A DNA stretch of 5,641 nucleotides from Planctomycetota bacterium (GTDB lineage: Bacteria > Planctomycetota > Brocadiia > Brocadiales > Bathyanammoxibiaceae), in the NCBI GenBank assembly GCA_030623665.1, contig JAUXLO010000128.1, positions 1 through 5,641 of the forward strand, read 5' to 3'. Position 1 is the stretch's first letter; each line of letters begins with the position of its first letter. The translations under genes were made by a program, and so were the position numbers. Shown here one piece after another: positions 1 to 5,641 of this stretch. The notes beneath the pieces are model-generated. The model was not told the origin of the DNA. It did no database searches and saw nothing but the letters and a program-made list of their open reading frames with translations.

Positions 1-3000
1 CTACTCCACCAATTTTCTATAATAATCCTTATTGAGTTCGTGATACTTCTCAGGGAGGCCCTTTTTCATTGCTTCAAGTATATCCTCCCGGAACTCCTTT
101 GGCACCTTGTACTCTTCTTCGGATGGTATCTCTACCTCACCCACAGCGAAGCCGCTCCTGCCATCACCCCACCTGTCACGGTATCTGAGTACATACTTGG
201 GCATCGGGATCCCGCCAGACATCATACCCTTGGCCACCCTGTCCATGGCCTCGCCCAGGCTCTTTCTGGCCTGAGAGAGCCTGTAGAGCGACTCCCTCTC
301 GTCCATCAGGGCACCCGGCCCATCCTTGTCCTGGAGTTCACCCTCAGCCTTGCCCATAAATTCATGGGCCTCACCCATCTTCTCACCCGTCTCGGCGCCC
401 ATGGACGGGTTTCTGGCCGCAAGCTCCTCCATGGACTCTGCCAGGCCCCGGGCCTGGTTCTTTACCTCATCCTGTACCTCGGCCAGTTGTTCAAATCTTT
501 CCGCCTCTCCCTGAGTAACCCCGCGCCTTTTCATGCTCTCGAATAACTCCTTTACGGACTCCAGGTCTTCGGCCATCTTCTCATTAAGCTCCCGCGCACC
601 GGCCAGCCTCTCGCCCGTATCCTTCCACATCTTCTGAGACTCTTCACTTGGACGCCCTTCTTGCTCATCCCGGCGCTGGAACTCCTCAAAGGAACGCTTT
701 TCTATCTCGTAATCCCAGAATTTGAGACCCCTCAGGGTCTCTTTGGCCAGATTAAGCGACTCCTTAAAATCCTGACCCTTAAGCATCTCACCAAGTTGAG
801 AGAGCCTTTCCTTCATCTCCGGCAGTGCCTTGGAAATCACGTCGTATGCATCGAGCAGCGGTTCCCGGTTCCTCGCCATGTTAAGCTCCCGCAGTTTTTC
901 ACTTAGCTCGACATACTCCTCTTCGCCAAAGCCGCCGGCACCGGAGTCGCCGAAGACGAAAGGACTCCTCATCGCCTGATTCCTCTTCTTGAGCAGTCTA
1001 TCGGCCTCCCTCTCCTTGCGCGAATATTCCCGAAGGTCGGAATTCCCGGCAAAGGTTTTTTCCATCTGCGAAAGGTTCTCATTCATTCCTTCAAGCCTGC
1101 CGAGTTGTCTCTCGAAGAATCCGCTCAGGGCCTTGTCCATCTCTTCAAAGGCACGGGATTGGACATCCTTCTTGAGTTTTTCCGTCTGCTGCGCCACTTC
1201 ACGTTCGCCTTCTTCCAATTCCCTGAGCTGTTTCTCAAGTGTGCTCATCTCCTGAAGGGTGCGGGAATATGTAGAGTCTACGTACTGTTGGGCATGCTGT
1301 TCCATCTCGGCCAACATCTTCTCCAGCGCATTCACCGCACTCAGGGCCGCCTTAAGGGCTGCCTCAAGGTCGCCCCTCGCCAGCGCCTCTCTCATCTCCT
1401 GCATGTCTTTATTGAGCGTAACTTCCGTCAGGGACTTCAGGGCCTCAAGGTTCAGGAACTCATCGCCCCAGTTGCTGGACATCTTGCTAAGTTTCTCCAT
1501 CATCGAGCGCATCAATTCCTCCAGCCTCTGCATCTCCTTCATCGCCTTGGCTTCGAGTTCATCCGTCCTACCCTGCGCAAGATCGTACAGGAGGTTTGTC
1601 AGGTTCTTTTGCGCACCCCCGATATTTCTGTCCTGGTTGAGTAAGTCATCCAGCCTCTGTTTTCTCAGGAGCTCCACCAGGAACATAATGTCGTTCTCCA
1701 TCTCCACTACCTCGTCGTCCTGCATCCCCTGGAGCTTGTTCAGGAGGCTCACGGGCAATATCTCGCCACGTAGTCTTGTCTCCTCCAGTGCCTTTTCCTT
1801 ACTATCACTGAGTTGCGATATCATGTTGCGCATGTTTTGCAGGCTGTAATAGACGGCATAGTTTGCCAGTGCATCCTCCTCCATGTCCGTAAGCACCCGG
1901 TCACAGAGCACAAGCAGGTTGATAGTCCTGTCCCGAAGGGTCTCCTGCTGCAGCAGCAGCTCGTCCCTTGAGGCTGTGGCATCCGGCCGATTCACCAGCT
2001 CTTCCGCCAGAAGCCGTATCATCTCCTTAAGGAGTTCATCCTGTAGTGAAAGGAGTTCATCATGTCTTTTTTGTGTGCCGTACACCTCGATGTATTGGGT
2101 CCTGGACCTGGCTACCTTGGGCCCTGAGACGGCATCATTGTCCACCGCCTCCAGATAGTAGGCTAATCGTTCGCCGGGCGTGAGCCTGAGCGTGGAGAGT
2201 TCCCAGTTAAAGGAGTCCCGGTATTCCGTCTCAGCTCTTTTCATGACCTTCAGGCTCTTTTTTACCCCCTCGACCCCGGGGCCTTCACCAATCACCAGCC
2301 TTATCTCCTTCAAACCAAAGTCATCCATAGCATAATACTTAAGACCAACGACGTCTCTCTCACCCGCCACTTTTTTTGACCTTGGTGATAGTATGTCTAT
2401 CTCCGGATAGCCGTCATCCTCTACCATAATCCGGCGGGAGTCTGACCTGTGCAAAGAGCTTCCGCCAGCAGGTAATGTCTCAAAGCTGTATTCGCCGCCT
2501 TCCAACGCTACCAAGCTCCCTTTTATAGTGTTCGGCGTCTCTAGAATCATGGGTACCCTGGTTGACCCGTTTATCAAAATGGCAGCAGAGGTGACAGGTT
2601 GACCGCATCGAGCAGATATCTCTACCTCACTCCCCTTAAGTACCCTTATATCACCACTTGAGCCACTTATGGTCCTCGGCTTAAGGCCGGTATACGCAGG
2701 ATATCTATATGTCAGGGTAATATCACCTATGATAGGTGTACCGGGCTGAATTAGGGCAGATGGGGCATATTGCGGTTCCATTAAGAGATGAAACCTTTGC
2801 ACAATATACCCGGGGTTTAAGACTACAAGGGCCGCAAAGAGGGTGACGGCCGCCACAAGCCCCTTCATATTCCTCATGAGGCGCCGCCTTTCAACAACAT
2901 CACCAGGTTTTAGACCCTTAAGCCCTTCTGCGGTTTGTTTAAACAGCGCGCCAATAAGCACGTGGGAATAGAGTTGCACCCTTCTGGGATCCTCTAAATC

Positions 3001-3333
3001 CCTGCCAAGTTGGAGAGAGCTTATAAGCAGGTCCTTTAGCACGGGAAGACGCTTTTCTATGATGAGCGCCAAGCCGTCCTCGGACCCCAGGAGCAGGATA
3101 GGGGATAGGATGTAACGATAAGATATGTACGTAGTTATAAGTATGCAGAGTATGAGGTAGCCCGTACGGCCAGACGGAATTAATGAAAGCTGTGCGGCAG
3201 ATGCCAGACCCACCAGAAGGAGCAACAGCAATATGGTACCTAACAGGGCAGCCCCTTCGCCCAGGTGCACCCATGTGGCCTCTCTGCCTACCGTCCGCAG
3301 GGATTCTTTAATTTTCCCGTAATTTGTGTCCAC
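1..3333 (-). CDS. DUF4175-like membrane-anchored coiled-coil envelope protein, 1110 aa
   Basis: Visible: a complete reading frame from a GTG start to a TAG stop. Three hydrophobic segments lie at about residues 28-48, 58-82 and 157-175. The 83-156 loop is rich in Arg/Lys (for example ERRRLMRNMK at 148-157), so by the positive-inside rule it is cytoplasmic and residues 176-1110 lie outside the membrane. Residues 200-305 and 310-417 look like beta-rich Ig-like domains, with YPAYTGLKP (211-219) and DDFGLKEIRL (337-346). Residues 420-1040 are Glu/Lys/Met-rich helix, probably coiled coil, broken by a Gly-rich stretch near 795-803. The C-terminus (about 1070-1110, VPKEFREDI then YYRKLVE) resembles the conserved end of this family. 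Family knowledge: such proteins often sit with MoxR ATPase, DUF58 and vWA/BatA genes; their biochemical role is not established. Inference: a periplasmic scaffold. No MoxR-type partner lies upstream here, and the downstream side is outside the window. The family assignment is from memory of architecture, not a search. Confidence 0.85.
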   Translation of the reverse strand: MDTNYGKIKESLRTVGREATWVHLGEGAALLGTILLLLLLVGLASAAQLSLIPSGRTGYLILCILITTYISYRYILSPILLLGSEDGLALIIEKRLPVLKDLLISSLQLGRDLEDPRRVQLYSHVLIGALFKQTAEGLKGLKPGDVVERRRLMRNMKGLVAAVTLFAALVVLNPGYIVQRFHLLMEPQYAPSALIQPGTPIIGDITLTYRYPAYTGLKPRTISGSSGDIRVLKGSEVEISARCGQPVTSAAILINGSTRVPMILETPNTIKGSLVALEGGEYSFETLPAGGSSLHRSDSRRIMVEDDGYPEIDILSPRSKKVAGERDVVGLKYYAMDDFGLKEIRLVIGEGPGVEGVKKSLKVMKRAETEYRDSFNWELSTLRLTPGERLAYYLEAVDNDAVSGPKVARSRTQYIEVYGTQKRHDELLSLQDELLKEMIRLLAEELVNRPDATASRDELLLQQETLRDRTINLLVLCDRVLTDMEEDALANYAVYYSLQNMRNMISQLSDSKEKALEETRLRGEILPVSLLNKLQGMQDDEVVEMENDIMFLVELLRKQRLDDLLNQDRNIGGAQKNLTNLLYDLAQGRTDELEAKAMKEMQRLEELMRSMMEKLSKMSSNWGDEFLNLEALKSLTEVTLNKDMQEMREALARGDLEAALKAALSAVNALEKMLAEMEQHAQQYVDSTYSRTLQEMSTLEKQLRELEEGEREVAQQTEKLKKDVQSRAFEEMDKALSGFFERQLGRLEGMNENLSQMEKTFAGNSDLREYSRKEREADRLLKKRNQAMRSPFVFGDSGAGGFGEEEYVELSEKLRELNMARNREPLLDAYDVISKALPEMKERLSQLGEMLKGQDFKESLNLAKETLRGLKFWDYEIEKRSFEEFQRRDEQEGRPSEESQKMWKDTGERLAGARELNEKMAEDLESVKELFESMKRRGVTQGEAERFEQLAEVQDEVKNQARGLAESMEELAARNPSMGAETGEKMGEAHEFMGKAEGELQDKDGPGALMDERESLYRLSQARKSLGEAMDRVAKGMMSGGIPMPKYVLRYRDRWGDGRSGFAVGEVEIPSEEEYKVPKEFREDILEAMKKGLPEKYHELNKDYYRKLVE

Positions 3334-3340
3334 CCATAAG

Positions 3341-3348
3341 TCCCTTTT
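3341..3348 (-). promoter_or_regulatory. Ribosome binding site deciding a GTG start
   Basis: Read on the minus strand this is AAAAGGGA, seven bases before the GTG at 3333-3331. An in-frame stop (TGA at 3354-3352) lies seven codons upstream with no other start codon between, so GTG is the only usable start. The nearby ATG at 3337-3335 is in another frame that stops within ten codons. Confidence 0.6.
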
Positions 3349-3404
3349 ATTTCAACATGTTACACTATTTGGTCCAAGCTCTTCGCTCTGCATTGTCAAT
3401 CTTA

Positions 3405-3413
3405 ATTATACCA
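3405..3413 (-). promoter_or_regulatory. Extended -10 promoter for the DUF4175-like gene
   Basis: The minus strand reads TGGTATAAT, a perfect extended -10 (TGn followed by TATAAT). No useful -35 is found: the hexamer at 17-base spacing matches TTGACA at only 2 of 6 positions, which is tolerable for an extended -10 promoter. Transcription would begin near 3398, giving a leader of about 65 bases before the GTG. A perfect TTGACA also occurs downstream on the same strand (3399-3394), but I see no good -10 at proper spacing from it. Confidence 0.45.
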
Positions 3414-3761
3414 GCAACGCGTCCCGCAGATACAATGAATAATTTTTTACCTGCACGAAGTAATCACTCCCTAAGTTGTTAGCTCTAATTGCCTTATGCC
3501 GGCGGCATCTCCGGCAGACATCCAAAATAATTTCCGACTTGCCACTTGACAATTTCCATGCAAGCTGATATATATGGTCTAAGGCAACCGCGGGGCACGG
3601 CATGCCTAGTATCTCGGACCCTGCGCGGGGACATCTGTTGGGCGGTATTAGTCCAGATGGAAGGGCCGGTGATATACGCCGTGTATGATTCTCAGGAGTA
3701 CCCTTTAACTTCTATTATGTTTTGAGGGCCGTTATACATATACATCTCATACTATTGAGAT
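3414..3761. other. Intergenic stretch with no supported gene
   Basis: No RNA gene, terminator or long repeat was recognised here. On the minus strand a frame is open from about 3711 down to the TAA at 3408-3406. Its only ATG (3603-3601) would give 65 residues with a CRRC motif, but no convincing ribosome binding site precedes it. On the plus strand an ATG at 3558 gives 55 residues ending at 3725, also without a ribosome binding site. The two overlap, neither resembles a family I know, and third-position base use in the minus frame is near neutral. I do not call either as a gene. A minor hairpin, ATGCC-GGC-GGCAT, lies at 3496-3508. Confidence 0.5.
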
Positions 3762-3788
3762 TTGACAACTCTTTCTTATTTCTAAAGT
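3762..3788 (+). promoter_or_regulatory. Possible promoter for the structured RNA
   Basis: A perfect TTGACA lies at 3762-3767. Two weak -10 candidates follow: TAAAGT at 3783-3788 (4 of 6, spacer 15) and AGTAAT at 3786-3791 (4 of 6, spacer 18). Either would start transcription at about 3795-3798, a few bases inside the first helix of the RNA. The fit is therefore imperfect, and the real start may come from another promoter. Confidence 0.3.
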
Positions 3789-3791
3789 AAT

Positions 3792-3880
3792 GCCGCCAAG
3801 CAAAGGAGAATCCTTCCTACCATTGAGGGCTCTCCGTTGTGCAGCTGCCCCCGTTGCATAGCCCTTGGCGGCTTTTTTTT
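3792..3880 (+). ncRNA. Candidate structured small RNA: three-helix junction ending in a T8 terminator
   Basis: Visible: a perfect 9-bp closing helix P1 (GCCGCCAAG at 3792-3800 with CTTGGCGGC at 3864-3872), followed at once by eight T's (3873-3880). Inside are two further hairpins. P2 pairs 3805-3809 with 3831-3835 and 3812-3816 with 3825-3829 (ten pairs, one G-U, loop CTACCATT). P3 pairs 3838-3845 with 3853-3860 (eight pairs, two G-U, loop TGCCCCC). Almost every base is in a helix or a short joint (3801-3804, 3836-3837, 3861-3863). The T-run fixes the strand as plus. I do not recognise a known riboswitch, SRP, 6S or tmRNA pattern. Inference: an independent small RNA, or a large terminator or attenuator. 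No plus-strand gene ends upstream and argG starts 333 bases downstream, so a stand-alone RNA fits best. Helices were found by hand; no energy or covariation was calculated. Confidence 0.45.
3864..3880 (+). terminator. Intrinsic terminator, 3' arm of P1 plus T8
   Basis: The GC-rich 3' arm CTTGGCGGC runs directly into eight T's, as in a Rho-independent terminator. Its partner arm lies 63 bases upstream (3792-3800) and the intervening bases fold into two hairpins, so the stem is effectively the base of a compact junction rather than a simple hairpin. No T-run flanks the structure on the minus strand, so termination is expected only in the plus direction. Confidence 0.6.
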
Positions 3881-3896
3881 CACTACCATATCTTTC

Positions 3897-3925
3897 TAGC
3901 CAAACAATCCCCCAAGTGATATAAT
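3897..3925 (+). promoter_or_regulatory. Sigma-70-type promoter facing argG
   Basis: TATAAT at 3920-3925 is preceded by TGA, giving a perfect extended -10 (TGATATAAT at 3917-3925). At exactly 17-base spacing the -35 is TAGCCA (3897-3902), matching TTGACA at 4 of 6 positions. Transcription would start near 3932 and run through the repeats into argG, a leader of about 280 bases. A second, weaker candidate downstream is TTGACA (3954-3959) with TATAAG (3980-3985), but its 20-base spacer is too long for a normal promoter. I found no good promoter between the repeats and argG. Confidence 0.45.
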
Positions 3926-3991
3926 TCAAAATCTGAAAATTCCCTCTGCATGATTGACATTCTGAGGAAATGGGACAAATATAAGCGTTTT

Positions 3992-4019
3992 GTAGGGGCT
4001 CGTTGCAACGTGCCCCTAC
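3992..4019. repeat. 28-base near-perfect palindrome
   Basis: The arms GTAGGGGC (3992-3999) and GCCCCTAC (4012-4019) flank the perfect palindrome CGTTGCAACG (4001-4010). The only mismatch is T against T at 4000/4011. Palindromes beginning GTAGGGGC and ending GCCCCTAC recur in many bacterial genomes as dispersed intergenic repeats (from memory, not searched). There is no T-run after it, so it is not an evident terminator. Confidence 0.75.
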
Positions 4020-4021
4020 CT

Positions 4022-4090
4022 AGATTGCTTCGCTTCGCTCGCAATGAGAAACGATCCGTCATTGCGAGGGGCAAAGCCCCGAAGCAATCT
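4022..4090. repeat. 69-base nested inverted repeat of the dispersed ATTGCTTCG...CGAAGCAAT type
   Basis: The outer arms AGATTGCTTCG (4022-4032) and CGAAGCAATCT (4080-4090) match over 11 bases. The inner arms CTCGCAATGA (4038-4047) and TCATTGCGAG (4059-4068) match over 10 bases. A small hairpin GGGGC-AAA-GCCCC lies at 4068-4080. This layout is the well-known intergenic repeat that gives spurious proteins with 'LRAKRSNL' or 'CEERSDEA'-like strings, and exactly such a string appears in translation of the minus strand here. It is probably a small non-autonomous element or REP-like sequence; mobility is not shown by this sequence. Confidence 0.75.
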
Positions 4091-4107
4091 CACTTTAGCA
4101 TTAATAG

Positions 4108-4133
4108 AATCCTTCGCTGTACTCAGAGTGACA
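4108..4133. repeat. Tail repeat fragment of CTTCGCTG..CTCAGAGTGACA type
   Basis: This segment, ending CTCAGAGTGACAC, resembles another half of the dispersed repeats that commonly accompany the ATTGCTTCG element (forms such as CTTCGCTGCGCTCAGAATGACA, from memory). Only one half is visible and no paired arm is found nearby. It may be a decayed copy or the outer end of a composite element spanning about 3992-4133. Confidence 0.4.
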
Positions 4134-4212
4134 CAGGTATTAGAGCGAGTTTTGCAGGAAATTCATACGATTAATCTACCTTTTACAACCCAAGACCCTC
4201 AAGAAGAGAGAC

Positions 4213-5496
4213 ATGAGTAAAAAGGCCGTACTTGCCTTCTCAGGTGGACTGGATACCTCCGTGGCCATAAAGTGGCTTCGGGAAGAGTATGGCTTGGAGG
4301 TAGTTACCCTCACCGTAGACCTTGGCGGCTCCAACTCAAGGGACCTTGGCAAGATAAAGAAGAAGGCCCTGAAGCTTGGGGCATGCAAGGCGATTGTTCT
4401 AGACGCCCGCGATGTCTTTGTCCGCTATTTCGTCTTGCCTGCGCTCCAGGCGGGCGCCATGTACGAGGGTGTCTACCCGCTGGCAACAGCCCTGGGCAGG
4501 CCGCTGATAGCAAAATTTCTGGCTGAGGTGGCAGAGGAGGAAGGTGCGGAGGCGGTGGCTCACGGATGCACAGGTAAAGGCAACGACCAGGTGCGCTTTG
4601 AACTGGCGCTGCAGTCACTGGCTCCACAGCTAAAGGTCATCGCTCCATTGAGGGAGTGGGGCATGAACAGGGAAGAGGAAATAGAGTACGCCCATAAACA
4701 CGATATACCGGTGGAGGACCGCAAGAAGATTCCTTACAGTATAGACGAGAATCTCTGGGGCCGCAGCGTCGAGTGCGGCGCGCTGGAAGACCCCTGGGCG
4801 GAACCGCCGGAGGACGTCTGGCTGTGGACGAAGTCCATCAAGGACTGTCCGGAAAAATCGCAGACCATTGAGATTGGCATTGAAAAAGGTGTCCCGTTCC
4901 GTATTAACAAGGATTACAAGGACGGGATTGAGATAATAGAAAAGCTTAACAAACTTGGCGGGCGGCATGGCGTGGGCCGCATCGACCACGTGGAGAGCCG
5001 TGTGGTGGGCATAAAGTCGCGGGAGGTCTACGAGGCGCCGGCAGCGGTTATACTCCACAGCGCCCACAGGGCACTTGAGTCACTGGTCATGACACGTGAG
5101 GCCATGCGCTTCAGGGACGTCGTGGCCAACCAGTATGCAGACATTATATATAACGGGCACTGGTTCTCGGCCTTACACCTCGACCTGGTCGCCTACGTCC
5201 TCAGCGCCCAGCGACTGGTCACCGGCGCAGTCAAGATGAAGCTCCTTAAGGGCGCGGCCACTGTAGTAGGCCGCCGCTCGCCGCTGTCGCTATACCAACC
5301 TGAACTTGCCACCTACGACAAGACCGACCAGTTTGACCATAAGGCCGCAGAGGGTTTTTTGAAGATACAGGGGCTGTCTCTTAAGACCCAGTCCAGGGTA
5401 CAGTGTCAGATCATCTACGGCACGCGCGAGATCGACCTCGCCAGCGTCATCCCCCCGAAGCTCAAGGAGCTGACGAAGGGCAAGAAGACGTGCTAG
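4213..5496 (+). CDS. argG: Argininosuccinate synthase
   Basis: The enzyme joins citrulline and aspartate using ATP to give argininosuccinate, AMP and pyrophosphate. It is the penultimate step of arginine synthesis and acts in the cytoplasm as a homotetramer (family knowledge). Visible at 427 residues, slightly longer than the usual 400: the ATP loop SGGLDTS (10-16); Y84 to L90 of the YEGVYPL segment; HGCTGKGNDQVRFE (117-130), holding N124, D125 and R128 for aspartate and citrulline; YSIDENLWGRS (175-185), with S176 and S185; and HVESRVVGIKSREVYEAP (259-276), with E261 and Y273. All substrate residues I can place are present. One oddity is NGHW (314-317), where most relatives read GLW. The ATG has a purine-rich AAGAAGAGAG just upstream, a weak ribosome site. 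No other arginine gene is visible and no ArgR operator was found. Third-position G/C rises from 17 of 31 codons after the start to 30 of the last 31. Confidence 0.97.
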   Translation: MSKKAVLAFSGGLDTSVAIKWLREEYGLEVVTLTVDLGGSNSRDLGKIKKKALKLGACKAIVLDARDVFVRYFVLPALQAGAMYEGVYPLATALGRPLIAKFLAEVAEEEGAEAVAHGCTGKGNDQVRFELALQSLAPQLKVIAPLREWGMNREEEIEYAHKHDIPVEDRKKIPYSIDENLWGRSVECGALEDPWAEPPEDVWLWTKSIKDCPEKSQTIEIGIEKGVPFRINKDYKDGIEIIEKLNKLGGRHGVGRIDHVESRVVGIKSREVYEAPAAVILHSAHRALESLVMTREAMRFRDVVANQYADIIYNGHWFSALHLDLVAYVLSAQRLVTGAVKMKLLKGAATVVGRRSPLSLYQPELATYDKTDQFDHKAAEGFLKIQGLSLKTQSRVQCQIIYGTREIDLASVIPPKLKELTKGKKTC

Positions 5497-5518
5497 CCTG
5501 GTGTACGTCGAGACGTCA

Positions 5519-5574
5519 TGCCATAGGCTGAAAGTCCGCCAGTTGGTTTGGAGGGCAGATGCGCCTATGGCGCA
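5519..5574. repeat. Overlapping, mutually exclusive hairpins after argG
   Basis: GCCATAGGC (5520-5528) can pair perfectly with GCCTATGGC (5563-5571), with one extra T-G pair outside. The second arm is also part of a tight local hairpin, TGCGCC-TAT-GGCGCA (5560-5574). The two structures cannot form together. No T-run follows on either strand, so neither is a canonical intrinsic terminator. The position between convergent genes suggests some role in ending transcription, but this is inference. Confidence 0.4.
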
Positions 5575-5590
5575 CACCCCACATTGAAGA

Positions 5591-5641
5591 TCACTCCCTC
5601 AGCTGGCCGTCGCCGTGGATGACGAACTTGTAGGAGGTGAG
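5591..5641 (-). CDS. 3' end of an unidentified convergent gene (partial)
   Basis: The minus strand reads 16 sense codons and a TGA stop, giving LTSYKFVIHGDGQLRE at the C-terminus. All 16 sense codons end in G or C, matching the strong third-position bias of the nearby 3' end of argG (30 of 31), which supports real coding. The rest of the gene lies beyond the right edge, and 16 residues are too few for me to name a family. Caution: the plus strand of the same bases reads AGGAGGTGA at 5632-5640, a perfect Shine-Dalgarno sequence, so a plus-strand gene starting just outside the window is the alternative. Confidence 0.45.
   Translation of the reverse strand, partial: LTSYKFVIHGDGQLRE

Noticed and set aside
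40..2158. Several plus-strand open frames of 60-196 codons
   Set aside because: They lie wholly antisense to the 1110-residue gene, overlap one another, and read as low-complexity Ser/Leu/Arg/Cys-rich strings expected from the complement of Glu/Lys/Leu-rich coiled-coil codons.
2939..3274. Minus-strand 111-codon frame inside the DUF4175-like gene
   Set aside because: It is an out-of-frame shadow over the membrane segments and has no family resemblance.
3792..3872. Integron attC-like recombination site
   Set aside because: The large imperfect fold suggested it, but the required GTTRRRY and RYYYAAC core sites are absent and there is no integrase or cassette nearby.
3747..3929. Minus-strand 60-codon frame over the structured RNA
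   Set aside because: It crosses the T8 terminator and both sides of the RNA helices, has no ribosome site, and does not resemble a known protein.
4153..4165. Possible ArgR operator upstream of argG
   Set aside because: TGCAGGAAATTCA has the outer bases of an ARG box half-pair but is one base short and mismatched in the centre, and no second copy is adjacent.
3883..4174. Open frames on both strands across the intergenic repeats (63 and 74 codons)
   Set aside because: They translate the dispersed inverted repeat, giving typical spurious strings such as SLRAKRSNL, and the two overlap antisense.
4310..5577. Out-of-frame open frames across and just beyond argG on both strands
   Set aside because: They are shadows of a well-conserved enzyme gene with strong codon bias; none has an independent ribosome site or recognisable domain.

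Overview
This is a bacterial window. Two complete genes point away from a roughly 880-base intergenic region. A third gene is only touched at the right edge. The leftward gene encodes a very large inner-membrane and coiled-coil protein of the DUF4175 kind. Its topology, with a long part outside the membrane, suits a Gram-negative cell envelope. The rightward gene is argG (argininosuccinate synthase). Its sequence style resembles the ArgG group I associate with Planctomycetota, Chloroflexota and similar environmental lineages. DUF4175-type proteins also occur in Planctomycetota, Nitrospirota and Desulfobacterota. Together these suggest a Gram-negative environmental bacterium, possibly planctomycete-like, but the sequence alone does not fix the taxon.

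Layout. Positions 1-3333 (minus) hold the DUF4175-like gene, complete from a GTG start to a TAG stop at the window edge. Positions 3334-3791 hold its likely promoter (an extended -10) and otherwise no gene I can defend. Positions 3792-3880 form a compact three-helix RNA fold ending in eight T's on the plus strand, with a perfect TTGACA just upstream. This is the best candidate here for something undescribed: a small structured RNA ending in its own terminator. Positions 3897-3925 look like a good sigma-70 promoter facing argG. Positions 3992-4133 carry repeat DNA: a near-perfect 28-base palindrome, then a 69-base nested inverted repeat, then a short tail of the same general style. Positions 4213-5496 are argG (plus). 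After it lie two mutually exclusive hairpins and, at 5591-5641 (minus), the last 16 codons of a convergent gene.

The two main genes have no evident functional link. argG performs the penultimate step of arginine synthesis. The DUF4175-like protein probably acts in the cell envelope, often alongside MoxR, DUF58 and von Willebrand-A proteins in other genomes; none of those is visible here. If the promoter at 3897-3925 drives argG, its message would begin with a leader of about 280 bases containing both palindromic repeats.
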